NCBI GenBank assembly: GCA_947493215.1
Contig: CANLQE010000004.1
Span: forward strand, 1 to 64,000
Length of the DNA: 64,000 nucleotides
DNA from: an uncultured Sphingomonadaceae bacterium
GTDB taxonomy: Bacteria > Pseudomonadota > Alphaproteobacteria > Sphingomonadales > Sphingomonadaceae
Direction of reading: 5' to 3'
Under the pieces are notes generated by a model, which ran no database searches, was not told the origin of the DNA, and saw only the letters and a program-made list of their open reading frames with translations. Both the position numbers and the translations under genes were made by a program. The first letter of the stretch is position 1. Every line of letters begins with the position of its first letter. Below, one piece after another: positions 40,321-49,920 of the stretch.

Positions 40321-41436
40321 ATGAAAGCGACAATTGAACGCGCAGCACTGCTGAAAAGTCTGGGCCATGTCCAGTCGGTGGTTGAGCGGCGCAATACCAT
40401 TCCCATTTTGTCCAACGTTTTGATCGAAGCCAGCGACGGCGGCGGCATCAAATTAATGGCAACCGACCTCGACTTGCAGGTAGTCGAAACTGTGGAAGCA
40501 CAGGTCGATACCCCGGGTTCCATAACAGTTTCGGCCCACACATTATTCGATATTGCTCGGAAATTGCCAGATGGTTCTCAAGTCCAACTGGACGCTGCCG
40601 ATGGCAAGATGAAAGTCAATGCCGGCCGTGCGCGATTCAATCTGCAGACCCTGCCCCGCGATGATTTTCCGATCATTGCAGAAGGCGACTTGCCAACCAG
40701 TTTCGAACTGCCAGCCGCATCACTCATACAAATCATCGATAAAACCAAATTCGCGATCTCGACTGAGGAAACGCGCTACTATCTCAACGGCATCTTCCTG
40801 CACGTACAAGATGAAGAGACACCAGTCCTAAAAGCCGCGGCAACAGATGGCCACCGTTTGGCCCGTGTCACCCTACCCCGTCCTGCCGGAGCGGAAGGCA
40901 TGCCGGATGTTATTGTGCCGCGCAAATGTGTCAATGAGCTGCGCAAACTGCTCGACGAAAATAGCGAAGCATCTGTCCAGATTGATCTGTCCGCCAGCAA
41001 AATCCGTTTTACGCTGGGCACAGCGATCCTGACCAGCAAGCTGATCGACGGCACTTTTCCAGATTATACACGTGTCATTCCAACTGGAAATGACAAGATT
41101 CTGAAAATCGATCCGAAAAGCTTTGCGCAAGGCGTGGACCGCGTATCAACCATCGCCACCGAAAAAACCCGAGCGGTTAAAATGGCGTTGGGCGACGATA
41201 AAATCACACTTTCCGTTACCTCACCTGAAAATGGTACGGCAGCGGAAGAAGTACCGGGTGCCTACAAAGAGGATACTTTCGAAATTGGCTTTAACTCGCG
41301 GTATCTTCTAGACATTTTAAGCGAAATTGAAGGTGATAATGTCGAACTCCACCTAGCTGATGCGAGTGCGCCAACGCTGATCCGTGAGAATGACAAAAGC
41401 GCAGCGCTTTATGTGCTAATGCCAATGCGGGTGTAA
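40321..41436 (+). CDS. dnaN: DNA polymerase III beta subunit (sliding clamp)
   Basis: The clamp encircles DNA and tethers polymerase III. The 371-residue protein matches the family over all three domains: MKATIERAALLKSLGHVQSV at the start, HTLFDIARKLPDGSQVQL, GIFLHVQ and TDGHRLARVTLP in the second domain, and the ending SAALYVLMPMRV, the family's MPMR(L/V) C terminus. ATG 40321 lies 10 bases after AGGAAATGAAGG. dnaA and recF are not adjacent, as is common in alphaproteobacteria. Confidence 0.98.
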   Translation: MKATIERAALLKSLGHVQSVVERRNTIPILSNVLIEASDGGGIKLMATDLDLQVVETVEAQVDTPGSITVSAHTLFDIARKLPDGSQVQLDAADGKMKVNAGRARFNLQTLPRDDFPIIAEGDLPTSFELPAASLIQIIDKTKFAISTEETRYYLNGIFLHVQDEETPVLKAAATDGHRLARVTLPRPAGAEGMPDVIVPRKCVNELRKLLDENSEASVQIDLSASKIRFTLGTAILTSKLIDGTFPDYTRVIPTGNDKILKIDPKSFAQGVDRVSTIATEKTRAVKMALGDDKITLSVTSPENGTAAEEVPGAYKEDTFEIGFNSRYLLDILSEIEGDNVELHLADASAPTLIRENDKSAALYVLMPMRV

Positions 41437-41518
41437 ACAGGTTTCTGCTTCCACTGTCGAACCGTTCGTTCTATTCGGCTTTCCGGTAGATGAGACAGCC
41501 ATATTAGCGCTATTCCCA

Positions 41519-41923
41519 TTGCTGTTTCTGGCTATGTGGCTGATCATTGTTACGCTCCTAGGACGCATGTCAGGATGGATAGCGCTTCAAAATCGTTTTC
41601 CGGATAGGCCTGAAGAAGTTCTTGTGGCCATGCGGTCGCAGTCAGGCGCAATGGGTAGGATATCCGTCGCCAAGGTCAATTTCTCTGGGTGTTTGCGCCT
41701 CGACATTTGCAGGACTGGATTGCGCGTATCGGTATGGAAAATCTTCGGTCCATTCCAACGACCTTTTTTTGTTCCTTGGAGCCAAATAGCAGTTTCGGAT
41801 GCTTCCATCTTCAAATTTAAACGGCATCGCCTTACTTTCGGAACGCCGAAAACTGGTTTCCTGATCATTGCGGACAGAACTGCTAGAATCATCGAAACCA
41901 ACAGTCCGATAAAATTGTGCTGA
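41519..41923 (+). CDS. Small membrane-anchored hypothetical protein, start uncertain
   Basis: The frame encodes about 134 residues from TTG 41519 (or 129 from ATG 41534): a hydrophobic N terminus (LLFLAMWLIIVTLLG) then a soluble domain ending in TNSPIKLC, with WSQIAVSDASIFKFKRHRLT resembling PH-like domains of membrane-associated proteins. The frame stays open upstream to a stop at 41417 and the translation there (FGFPVDETAILALF) also looks coding, but no ATG or GTG is available, so either the start is the TTG or the first codon was lost. The family is not recognised. Confidence 0.45.
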   Translation: MLFLAMWLIIVTLLGRMSGWIALQNRFPDRPEEVLVAMRSQSGAMGRISVAKVNFSGCLRLDICRTGLRVSVWKIFGPFQRPFFVPWSQIAVSDASIFKFKRHRLTFGTPKTGFLIIADRTARIIETNSPIKLC

Positions 41924-41978
41924 TCATCACTCCATGCTGGTCAAGGCCTGCAAGCAAGATTATACATCCGCCAACGCG

Positions 41979-42413
41979 ATGAATTCCGACATTCTCTCTC
42001 GACGGCCACTGCAAGGCAATCTGCTGTCCATCACCCTGACGGTTTTGGCGCTATTGCTTTCTGCTCTTGCTCCGCAGGGCTTCATGCCAGCACAAACCGC
42101 AAATGGCTTTTCCATCGAGCTGTGTTCCGGCCATGCCAATGACAAGCTAGCCATCACGCCAGATCATCCCGACTACGCACTGCTAGCAATAATCTATGCC
42201 GATCAAGAACAACCAGACCCCCTAAATTCTGAAACCGGTAGCTCGGTCTGTACCTATGCGGCGGCCTCTGGGGCCAGCCTAATCTCAGCCGGGCCCACAA
42301 TCGCGGTTGCTGATCAAATTACCGCATCACATGAACCCAAAACGCAACGCCATTTTGCGATTCGTAACCGGCTCAATATTCCGCCAGCAACCGGCCCACC
42401 TGTCACGGTCTGA
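41979..42413 (+). CDS. DUF2946-like small protein
   Basis: I start at ATG 41979 (144 residues); the frame extends further upstream. After a hydrophobic stretch (LLSITLTVLALLLSALAP) comes GFMPAQTANGFSIELCSG and a later SSVCTYAAAS, the two-cysteine pattern seen in DUF2946 proteins, which often accompany copper-resistance or TonB genes. It is followed 65 bases downstream by an outer-membrane protein rich in His and Met. The metal link is an inference from the neighbour and the family context. Confidence 0.6.
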   Translation: MNSDILSRRPLQGNLLSITLTVLALLLSALAPQGFMPAQTANGFSIELCSGHANDKLAITPDHPDYALLAIIYADQEQPDPLNSETGSSVCTYAAASGASLISAGPTIAVADQITASHEPKTQRHFAIRNRLNIPPATGPPVTV

Positions 42414-42477
42414 CACCTAATTACTGGCCTTTGGGAGCATTTCATTGGCCAAGATCAGACAGATACAGGAAAAAACT

Positions 42478-43560
42478 ATGAAATACTTGCTTTGTGCAGG
42501 CGCGCTTATTGCCGCCTGTCTTTCACCCACTGCTTACGCCCATAACGTGATGGCGGATGACCACGCGCCGATCGGTGTGATGGCAGATCATGCCCATAAA
42601 AAGGGCGAAGTCATGTTCTCCGTCCGCCATATGCATATGGAGATGAGCGACAATCAGATTGGAACCGACAGTGCCTCCCCCGAACAAATTGTTACCGCGA
42701 TCCCCAACCTTTTCTTTGGCACGCCGGGACAACCGCCGACCTTACGCATCGTGCCGACGGCAATGCGCACAGATATGACCATGGTGGGCGCAATGTATGC
42801 GCCGACCGACTGGATCACGCTGGTCGCCATGGGCAACTATGTCGAAAAGGAGATGGACCATATCACCTTTGCAGGCGCCGCCGGTACGAACGTGCGAGGC
42901 AATTTCACGACAAACCCAAAAGGATTTGGCGATATTACTCTCGGCGGCATTTTTCCGATATTGGGCGTGGCAGATCGCAAAGGTGATGATCAGCGCGAGC
43001 TCAATGTCCGGGCGGCGGCTTCCATACCGACTGGATCAACATCGGAAACTGCAACCATCCTCACACCTATGGGCGGGGAGCCGACTGTCCGCGTTCCTTA
43101 TATGATGCAAATCGGGTCGGGAACATGGGATCTCAAACCGTCCGTGACCTATAAAAGCTGGCACGGAGCCATCGGGCTAGGTTCGCAATATACCGGAACA
43201 ATTCGGATGGGAACCAATGATCAAGGCTATCGCTTTGGCGATGTCCATGAACTGACCACATGGGTCAGCTATCGCCCTGCCCAATGGATCAGCCTGTCTG
43301 GCCGTATCAAGGGTCGTGCCACTGGCCCCGTAAAAGGAATTGATCCGATTATCATGGGACCAGTGCAGACGGCGAACCCCGACTTTCAGGGTGGCGAACG
43401 GATTGACCTCATTGGCGGCATTAATCTGGTCGGAACCCACGGTCCATTGGCAGGTCATCGCCTAGGTCTTGAATTTGGTGCGTCAGTTTATCAGGATCTC
43501 AACGGACCACAAATGACCGGCGACTGGATGTTCACCATCGGCTGGCAAAAAGCGTTCTAG
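42478..43560 (+). CDS. Outer-membrane transporter-like protein with His/Met-rich N terminus
   Basis: I start at ATG 42478, behind CAGGAAAA, giving 360 residues with a signal peptide (YLLCAGALIAACLSPTAYA). The mature N terminus is strikingly rich in His and Met: HNVMADDHAPIGVMADHAHK, then VRHMHMEM. The rest consists of amphipathic beta strands with conserved Gly/Phe/Tyr, closing in a final aromatic-ended strand MFTIGWQKAF, so it is a beta barrel of the Phenol_MetA_deg/alginate-export-like class. With the DUF2946 gene upstream, a copper-related role is likely but unproven. Confidence 0.75.
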   Translation: MKYLLCAGALIAACLSPTAYAHNVMADDHAPIGVMADHAHKKGEVMFSVRHMHMEMSDNQIGTDSASPEQIVTAIPNLFFGTPGQPPTLRIVPTAMRTDMTMVGAMYAPTDWITLVAMGNYVEKEMDHITFAGAAGTNVRGNFTTNPKGFGDITLGGIFPILGVADRKGDDQRELNVRAAASIPTGSTSETATILTPMGGEPTVRVPYMMQIGSGTWDLKPSVTYKSWHGAIGLGSQYTGTIRMGTNDQGYRFGDVHELTTWVSYRPAQWISLSGRIKGRATGPVKGIDPIIMGPVQTANPDFQGGERIDLIGGINLVGTHGPLAGHRLGLEFGASVYQDLNGPQMTGDWMFTIGWQKAF

Positions 43561-43572
43561 AATTCAAAGCAA

Positions 43573-43651
43573 TGTGCTCCGCACTTGATGCGGAGCCTGG
43601 GGTAGCTGTCACGCACTAAAACTCTAGGCACCGGATCAAGTGCGGAGCACA
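43573..43651. repeat. Palindromic intergenic repeat, family R4
   Basis: The arms at 43573-43593 and 43631-43651 are inverted copies built on TGTGCTCCGCACTTGAT, matching at 20 of 21 positions, around a central segment with GGAGCCTGGGGTAGC. It fills the gap between two convergent genes and could act as a transcription-end structure. Confidence 0.85.
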
Positions 43652-43660
43652 AATTCTATC

Positions 43661-45403
43661 CTACTCGGCTGCCTCCAGCATTTCGACAGCCTGTGGTCCC
43701 CTAATCAAACCGCCCGGACGCTTGTCGGTAACAACACCGCCCCTAAACGTGACCTCACCCGACTTGATCGTATAATCATAACCATCTGCCTTTTGCAGCA
43801 AACGCTTGCCGCCAGCTGGAAGGTCAAACGCCAGCCAAGGTTTACCTAGCTTAATCTGATCCATATCGATCACATTTACGTCAGCGAGATAGCCCGGCTT
43901 CAACACGCCCCGATCGTTCAAGCCGTATAGCCGCGCAGTGTCGAGGCATTGACGTTTGATGGCATGTTCCAACTTCAATGTACCGCGCGAACGGTTTTTC
44001 ACCCAATGCTCCAGCATGAATGTTGGGCTCGCCGCATCGCAAATCGTACCACAGTGCGCGCCGCCATCGGACAGGCTGTTCACAGTGTCATCAGCCTGCT
44101 GCAATTCTTCAAGAAAATCAAGATTGCCGTCCATATAGTTGAGCAGCGGGAGATAAATGAAACCTTTGCCATCATCCGACATCATCAAGTCATAGGCATA
44201 TTCTGCGCCCGATTTTCCGGCTGCCGCGGCGCGTGTCGCGATGCTTTCATCCGCCTGTGGTTCGTAATTAAAATCATCATCCATTTCGAACTGCATTGGC
44301 CAGCCATTGGTTATGACCATGAATACGGGCACCATATCGACTTCCTCTGGAGGCTGTCCCACTTCGCTCAGCAATTGCGCCTTGAACGCGGGATCTTTCA
44401 GCTTAGCATATTTCTCATCCCAGCTCAGTTCTTCCATCGCCATCCAGCTGGGGTGGCGAACAAAGGGATGCACCGTACCCTGCCAAGCCATCACAATGCC
44501 GTTTCCGCGTAGGGCAATTTGCGCGACGATATTCGCGCCATTGTCATTTTGCGCGCGCATATTCGCGATCTGCTCATCTAATGTCTGGTCTTTCGCAATG
44601 GACTGTAGCGCAGCGAAGGTCACCGGCATGCCGGTTTCACGGCTCAGGTCACCCATCCATTCAAACTCATTCCATTCCTTGTTGAGGTCGGACGCCATTT
44701 CAAATACACCATAGCCCACGCGGCCCATGGCACGACCAATACCGATCAACTCTTCTTTGGTCGCCGTGGTTCCGGGAACCAGTTCGCCGTCGATGGACCG
44801 ATGCAAAATGGTGCGTGATGTTGAAAAACCAAGGGCGCCAGCTTTCAATCCATCTTCGACAATTTTCGACATCTGCTCGACTTCATCATCGGTCGGTACG
44901 GCGCCCGGCTTCTCCCGGTCGCCCAACACATAGGCACGCACGGCTCCGTGCGGCACGTGGGTTGCCACATCAACGGTACGCGGCATTTTTTCCAGTTCGT
45001 CGAGATATTCGGGGAAAGTTTCCCAGTTCCAGCTCATACCCTCGGCTAGCGCAGTGCCGGGAATATCTTCTACACCCTCCATCAGGTTGATTAGCCATTC
45101 ATGCCGGTCTGGTCTGGCAGGGGCAAATCCGACTCCGCAGTTCCCCATCACAACAGTAGTAATGCCGTGCCAGCTGGATGGGGCCATTTCATCATCCCAG
45201 GTCGCTTGCCCATCATAATGGGTGTGGACATCTACAAAGCCGGGAGAGACAATTTTGCCAGTCGCATCAATTTCTTCGCGGCCTTCTGCCGTCACTTGTC
45301 CGACCAAGGAAACGCGATCGCCATCAATGGCCACATCTGCTGTAAAGGGCGCGCCGCCTGTGCCATCAACTACCGTACCGCCGCGAATTACCAGATCATG
45401 CAT
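43661..45403 (-). CDS. N-acyl-D-amino-acid deacylase family amidohydrolase
   Basis: I start at ATG 45403, preceded by CAGGAGAG, giving 580 residues. The protein begins [17 protein letters not shown], with the metal-binding [16 protein letters not shown] near residue 55 and further histidines in [18 protein letters not shown] and [17 protein letters not shown]. This set matches the D-aminoacylase/N-acyl-D-glutamate deacylase branch of the amidohydrolase superfamily. Many homologues have unassigned substrates, so the name is a family label. It is divergent from the epoxide-hydrolase-like gene with an 80-base gap. Confidence 0.9.
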   Translation of the reverse strand: MHDLVIRGGTVVDGTGGAPFTADVAIDGDRVSLVGQVTAEGREEIDATGKIVSPGFVDVHTHYDGQATWDDEMAPSSWHGITTVVMGNCGVGFAPARPDRHEWLINLMEGVEDIPGTALAEGMSWNWETFPEYLDELEKMPRTVDVATHVPHGAVRAYVLGDREKPGAVPTDDEVEQMSKIVEDGLKAGALGFSTSRTILHRSIDGELVPGTTATKEELIGIGRAMGRVGYGVFEMASDLNKEWNEFEWMGDLSRETGMPVTFAALQSIAKDQTLDEQIANMRAQNDNGANIVAQIALRGNGIVMAWQGTVHPFVRHPSWMAMEELSWDEKYAKLKDPAFKAQLLSEVGQPPEEVDMVPVFMVITNGWPMQFEMDDDFNYEPQADESIATRAAAAGKSGAEYAYDLMMSDDGKGFIYLPLLNYMDGNLDFLEELQQADDTVNSLSDGGAHCGTICDAASPTFMLEHWVKNRSRGTLKLEHAIKRQCLDTARLYGLNDRGVLKPGYLADVNVIDMDQIKLGKPWLAFDLPAGGKRLLQKADGYDYTIKSGEVTFRGGVVTDKRPGGLIRGPQAVEMLEAAE

Positions 45404-45483
45404 CGAGTCTCTCCTGATTATTTTTCTCATCAATAACAGATTTAACTGGATGATTAAAGCTGTCTCCTGCTATCTGTTTGACC

Positions 45484-46374
45484 ATGGTAAGAACAGCATC
45501 TTGGAACCCCGATCCAACCACCGGCATCGCGATCAATTGGGTCGAGGCCAATGGCCAGACATTTGAAGTGGCGCAGGCCGGTGACGGTAAGAAATTGGCG
45601 CTGTGTCTCCACGGCTTTCCGGAACTGCACTATTCGTGGCGCTTTCAAATTCCCTTGCTGGTCGAGCAAGGCTATCGCGTCTGGGCCCCCAATATGCGCG
45701 GCTATGGCGGATCGAGCAAACCAGCAAGCGTGCGTGATTATGCGCTGGATCATCTCTGTGCTGATGTTGCAGCCCTCATTGATGCCAGCGGTGCGGAAGA
45801 GGTAACATTGATCGCGCATGACTGGGGAGCAATTGTCGCTTGGGCTTTCGCAATCCAACAAATTCGACCCTTGAAACGCCTCGTGATCATGAACGTACCG
45901 CACCCGATGGTTGGCCGGCGTGAGATACGCCATTGGCGTCAATTGCGGCGCAGTTGGTATATTTTCTTTTTCCAAATTCCATGGTTACCGGAATTTCTGA
46001 TTTCGCGCGGTGGTGGCAAAGCAATTAAAGGGGCTTTCTATAATATGGCGTGCGACCAAAGCAATTTTCCAGACGAGGCTTTGGAGGTTTACGCAAAGGC
46101 CGCCATGCGTCCCGGATCGCTGACCGCTATGCTCAACTATTATCGCGCCTTGCTCCGGCATAGAGATACCGTTGATGTTGAGGACAAAATGCTCGACACC
46201 CCGACGCTGATGATCTGGGGCGAGGAAGACAGCGCGCTTAATATCAGGTGTACCGAAGGCACAGAGCAATGGGTTCTCCATCTAGAACTCCATCGTTTAC
46301 ATGGCGTTTCCCATTGGGTGCAGCAAGAAGCTCCAGAGAAGGTCAACGCAATTTTGCGAAAGTGGTTAGCTTAG
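45484..46374 (+). CDS. Alpha/beta hydrolase, epoxide-hydrolase-like
   Basis: I start at ATG 45484 (296 residues). The fold is clear: CLHGFPELHYSWRFQIPLL holds the oxyanion-hole HGFPE, RGYGGSSKP follows, and LIAHDWGAIVAWAFA presents an aspartate nucleophile, the epoxide hydrolase and haloalkane dehalogenase type rather than the serine type. The acid lies in a strand near GEEDSALN and the catalytic histidine in HGVSHWVQQEAP. The lid region with aromatic residues decides the substrate, which is unknown. Its stop overlaps the stop of the convergent ferredoxin-NADP reductase gene (TTAG). Confidence 0.9.
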   Translation: MVRTASWNPDPTTGIAINWVEANGQTFEVAQAGDGKKLALCLHGFPELHYSWRFQIPLLVEQGYRVWAPNMRGYGGSSKPASVRDYALDHLCADVAALIDASGAEEVTLIAHDWGAIVAWAFAIQQIRPLKRLVIMNVPHPMVGRREIRHWRQLRRSWYIFFFQIPWLPEFLISRGGGKAIKGAFYNMACDQSNFPDEALEVYAKAAMRPGSLTAMLNYYRALLRHRDTVDVEDKMLDTPTLMIWGEEDSALNIRCTEGTEQWVLHLELHRLHGVSHWVQQEAPEKVNAILRKWLA

Positions 46375-47678
46375 TTTTCCCGCGCCGCAATCATATCAGC
46401 AATATCAGTAAACTTCTCTCGCGGTGCTCCTTCACGAGCGTTGGCGACCTCAGCTTCTTCAATCTTCTTCCAGTCGCGAAAGGTAACAGCTTCAACGCCG
46501 CGACGTTCGAACAGGCGATCGAGCCCTTTGCGGCCCTCTTTATTATTCCCTGACCCGATATCTTCCGCAACCGCTTCGATAATCGCGAAGCCATCTGGCT
46601 TGTTTGTACCGATAGTTCCGCTCGGTCCGCGTCTTGCCCAACCGACGCAATAGAGGCCCGGCAATATCCGGCCATCGACATTGGCAAAACGGCCGCGGCC
46701 ATGCTCGTAAGGCACGCCTTCAATCGGCGGTGTGCGATAGCCGATGCAGCTGATTACCATGGAGCAGTCCAGCTCGTAATGCTCTCCGGTTCCTTTGGAA
46801 CGCAGATCCGCATCCAATTCAGTTTTCTCGATGATCAGTTTTTCAACTTTGCCATCGCCCTCAATCGCGACCGGCATAGCGAAAAAGTCGAAATCAATTT
46901 TAACCGGCTTTTCGCGTAATTCTCCCGCTCGAGTAAAAAAGCTGCGTAGATGAGTCACGGATTTGCGCATACCGGGTTCCAGCATCGCATCTGCGCCCTC
47001 ATCAGGAAAATCCAGCGTGTCGATAACTGGCCGCGCCCGTTCCAAATGACCCAGTTCACCGAGCTCTTTTGGGGTCATCGCAATTTGATGCGGACCACGG
47101 CGGCCAAGTAATGCGATTTGTTCGATGTTGCTATGCTTCAATTGGTCAAGCGCATGCGCAACAATATCGCTGCCGGCAAATTCATTCTCCGTCTTCGCCA
47201 ATATACGAGCAACATCCAAAGCAACATTACCATTACCAATGACCGCCACGGATTTGCTATCTAGCGGTGGGTCCAGGTCTCGAAAATCGGGATGCCCATT
47301 ATACCAACCCACAAAGGCCGCGCTGCCGATCACGCCTGGTAAGTCGCTGCCTTCTATTTCCAGAGGCCGGTCATTGGGCGCACCGGTCGCCAGTATTACG
47401 GCATCGTAAAAACCTTGCAGTTCTTCGATGCTTACATCCTCCCCGACAGTCACGTTTCCGGCAAAATGGACATTTTCGCCTAGCGCTGTTTTTTCGTAAC
47501 GCCGCGATACCGCTTTGATAGATTGATGGTCGGGAGCAACGCCAGTGCGGATCAAACCAAAGGGAACAGGCAGCCGATCAATAATGTCGACGGTAACATC
47601 ATCGCCATATTTCTTCTGCGCCGCTTCGGCCGAATAATAGCCCGCTGGCCCGGACCCGATGATCGCGATATGCCGCAT
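46371..47678 (-). CDS. FAD/NADP-dependent oxidoreductase, adrenodoxin/ferredoxin reductase type
   Basis: I start at ATG 47678 behind GGGAGGAACGTGC, giving 435 residues. HIAIIGSGPAGYYSAEAAQK is the FAD loop, GLIRTGVAPDHQSIKAVSRR is the marker of adrenodoxin-type (FprA) reductases, and SVAVIGNGNVALDVARIL binds NADP. LYCVGWARRGPSGTIGTNKP lies near the C terminus as in the family. It would transfer electrons from NADPH to a ferredoxin, possibly serving a cytochrome P450 or di-iron hydroxylase; no ferredoxin gene is adjacent. It is convergent with the hydrolase gene. Confidence 0.93.
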   Translation of the reverse strand: MRHIAIIGSGPAGYYSAEAAQKKYGDDVTVDIIDRLPVPFGLIRTGVAPDHQSIKAVSRRYEKTALGENVHFAGNVTVGEDVSIEELQGFYDAVILATGAPNDRPLEIEGSDLPGVIGSAAFVGWYNGHPDFRDLDPPLDSKSVAVIGNGNVALDVARILAKTENEFAGSDIVAHALDQLKHSNIEQIALLGRRGPHQIAMTPKELGELGHLERARPVIDTLDFPDEGADAMLEPGMRKSVTHLRSFFTRAGELREKPVKIDFDFFAMPVAIEGDGKVEKLIIEKTELDADLRSKGTGEHYELDCSMVISCIGYRTPPIEGVPYEHGRGRFANVDGRILPGLYCVGWARRGPSGTIGTNKPDGFAIIEAVAEDIGSGNNKEGRKGLDRLFERRGVEAVTFRDWKKIEEAEVANAREGAPREKFTDIADMIAAREN

Positions 47679-47995
47679 GCACGTTCCTCCCTGACTCAAG
47701 GTCATTTATCGTTCAATGCATGCTAACGGCATAATTATAAAAGGAAAGAGTTACGAACTTTCACTGTCGTTTTGGTGAGCTGGTCAGCAAAAGATCAAAA
47801 TGTCGAAAACGTGCTATAGATCACAGTTGAGAGAAACTATTAGAGTATGAAGGTTGATAGAGCTGACGCGCCAACAAAACTGATACATCATGCCGATATC
47901 ATTTTGTGCCGTGGACAATTTGTGTACCAAGTGACAAAAGCTAATTAATACAGTTCGTTATGCTAACAGGGAATTTTTAGACCAGAGGGAAACTT
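47679..47995. other. 317-base intergenic region between divergent genes
   Basis: It separates the ferredoxin reductase gene (minus) from the CsgG-like gene (plus). It is AT-rich in parts, with AAGGAAAGAG near 47742 and TTAATTAATAC-like stretches near 47945. A 33-codon ATG frame at 47847-47948 lacks a ribosome site and is not convincing. I see no repeat or RNA gene here; it probably holds both promoters. Confidence 0.6.
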
Positions 47996-48763
47996 ATGTT
48001 GAAAAAAATGATCACCGCCATTGCCGTTTCATCCATTGCACTGTCCGGTGGGACAGCACTGGCTGCAGGCAAATCCAAAGGGCAGAAAGCACAGGAACGC
48101 GGCGTAGCGGAAATCCCTGTTTGTTACAAAAAGCTAGGTACGATCGCGATTGTCGAACCGGAAGAACGCTGGTGGGTGAGCTATAAGCTTGGTTCGCCAG
48201 AAGCACTCATTAAGACGTTTGTTGCGCGCTCTGGCTGTTTCGGTCTGGTGGATCGCGGCCGCGGATTGGCTAGCCGCGCGGTTGAGCGTGCGCTTGCCGA
48301 CTCTGGCGAATTGCAGCGCGGATCCAACATCGGCAAACGTCAGGTGAAGGCCGCAGATTATGTCATCGTACCTGATATTATTTCAGCCAACGCCAATTCT
48401 GGCGGCGGCGGTGTCGGCGGCGCTCTTTTGGGCGGCCTTGGACGCCGTGCTTTTGGTGGCGTCTTTGGCGGTGTAAAGGTCAACAAGAAAGAGGCCAACG
48501 TAACTCTTTCATTGGTCAACGTCCGTACCACCGAAATGGAGCGCATTACCGAAGGCTATTCTCGCAAATCTGACCTGAAATTTGGCGGCGGAGGCGGCGG
48601 TTTCTTTGGCGGCGCGTTGGCTGGTGCTGCTGGTGGTGGATATACCGACACGCAAATTGGCCGAGTCATGGCCCTCGCCTATCTTGACGCTTACACAAAA
48701 ATGGTGTCGCAGCTTGGCGGTCTTCCCCAAGACCCTAGTGCCGCTGCTCCAGAAGCCGAATAG
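47996..48763 (+). CDS. CsgG/HfaB-like secreted protein
   Basis: The 255-residue protein has a signal peptide (AITAVSS-type core, cleavage near ALAAGK) and no lipobox. The mature part contains LVDRGRGLASRAVERALADS, LQRGSNIGKRQVKAADYVIV and a strand YTDTQIGRVMALAYLDAY, matching the CsgG fold used in curli and holdfast secretion. It carries two glycine-rich loops (GGGGVGGALLGGLG and GGGGGGFFGGALAGAAGGG) that are longer than in E. coli CsgG. Whether it forms a pore is uncertain. A strong terminator follows at 48791-48826. ATG 47996 lies after AGAGGGA. Confidence 0.78.
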   Translation: MLKKMITAIAVSSIALSGGTALAAGKSKGQKAQERGVAEIPVCYKKLGTIAIVEPEERWWVSYKLGSPEALIKTFVARSGCFGLVDRGRGLASRAVERALADSGELQRGSNIGKRQVKAADYVIVPDIISANANSGGGGVGGALLGGLGRRAFGGVFGGVKVNKKEANVTLSLVNVRTTEMERITEGYSRKSDLKFGGGGGGFFGGALAGAAGGGYTDTQIGRVMALAYLDAYTKMVSQLGGLPQDPSAAAPEAE

Positions 48764-48790
48764 GCCTGATATCGACTAAACCATAATCAT

Positions 48791-48826
48791 CCCCGGTAAG
48801 GCGGACCGCCCTGCCGGGGATTTTTT
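48791..48826 (+). terminator. Rho-independent terminator after the CsgG-like gene
   Basis: CCCCGGTAAGGCGG pairs with CCGCCCTGCCGGGG and is followed by A and a run of six T. It separates the CsgG-like gene from the next gene, whose ribosome site (CAGGAGA) starts right behind the T-run. Confidence 0.9.
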
Positions 48827-48841
48827 CAGGAGACAGCCGGG

Positions 48842-49870
48842 ATGAAAAAAATTGCAATCGCCTTGGTAGCAACAACGCTGTTTAGCGCTTGTTCTGTCTC
48901 TGCAGAAAATCCGTCTATTGATCACCAAACACCGACCGGCACTTTGCTGGTGGGCAATAAGGGCGAGGATACGTTAAGCTTCATCGACTTGGCCTCAGGC
49001 CGGGAAATTGCTCGCCGCGACACTGGCAAAAACCCGCATGAAGTTGCAATCTCCCCCGATGGCCAGCTGGCTGCGATTGTTTCATATGGTGCCGAGCATA
49101 TCGATATCTTCAACATTGCCGCGCATGAGAAAATCGAGACCATCGCTTTGACACCTGGCAAAAGCCCCCACGGTATCGTGTGGCTAGATGATGGTCGTAT
49201 CATCGCCTCGACCGAGGGTAGCGATAGCATCACGATTGTTTCTCCCCCGTCAGATGAAGAACAATCCCGTTCCGTGAGCCAAATTTCGACCGGACAAATG
49301 GGCAGCCATATGGTTGTCGTAACACCAGACAAAAACCGTGCCTTTGTTAGCAACATGCAGTCTGGAACAGTCAGCGTGCTTGATCTGGTAGAAGGTTCCA
49401 AAATCAAAGACCTACCGGCTGGCACCGAGCCAGAGGGTATGGCCATTACCCCAGATGGAAAAACCGTCTGGGTCGCGGACCGTCGCGGCGACACATTGCG
49501 GGTATTTGATGCCGCCAGTTTGAAAGAAGTGGCCACGCTCAAAACCGGCAAGTTCCCGATCCGCGTAGCGATAAGCCCCGATGGAAAAACTGCGGTGACT
49601 TCCAATCTGGGAGATGGCGCGCTTGGATTGTTTGATGTCGAAACACGACAGTCCAAAGGCGCGATCATCGTCAGCGGCACCCAAGAAGCCGCGCAAGTCA
49701 CCATTCTCTTTTCGCCGGACGGCACGCGGCTCTATGCAGCCGAAACCGGCCTGAACCGGATAGCCGAAATTGATATGGTCGAAGGCAAATTAATAGGCCG
49801 ACTAGCTGGAGGAACGAACGGCGATGGATTGGGCATCTCCGAAACCGTTGGAACCTCCAAAACCAATTAA
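48842..49870 (+). CDS. YVTN-type beta-propeller protein, probable lipoprotein
   Basis: The 342-residue protein starts with a signal containing a lipobox-like ATTLFSAC, then seven or so beta-propeller blades. Repeating motifs such as NPHEVAISPDGQLAAIV, EPEGMAITPDGKTVWVADRR and PIRVAISPDGKTAVTSN are of the YVTN/NHL-like class found in surface and periplasmic binding proteins. No catalytic motif is visible. It precedes a GMC oxidoreductase gene by 50 bases and may serve the same pathway. Confidence 0.85.
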   Translation: MKKIAIALVATTLFSACSVSAENPSIDHQTPTGTLLVGNKGEDTLSFIDLASGREIARRDTGKNPHEVAISPDGQLAAIVSYGAEHIDIFNIAAHEKIETIALTPGKSPHGIVWLDDGRIIASTEGSDSITIVSPPSDEEQSRSVSQISTGQMGSHMVVVTPDKNRAFVSNMQSGTVSVLDLVEGSKIKDLPAGTEPEGMAITPDGKTVWVADRRGDTLRVFDAASLKEVATLKTGKFPIRVAISPDGKTAVTSNLGDGALGLFDVETRQSKGAIIVSGTQEAAQVTILFSPDGTRLYAAETGLNRIAEIDMVEGKLIGRLAGGTNGDGLGISETVGTSKTN

Positions 49871-49920
49871 GGGTAATAGCCCGCTGATATTTTTCCGAGG
49901 TCGCACTTAGGAAGATAGAT

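Noticed and set aside
47847-47948. 33-codon ATG frame in the gap before the CsgG-like gene
   Set aside because: No ribosome-binding site, no recognisable composition and short enough to arise by chance in AT-rich intergenic DNA.
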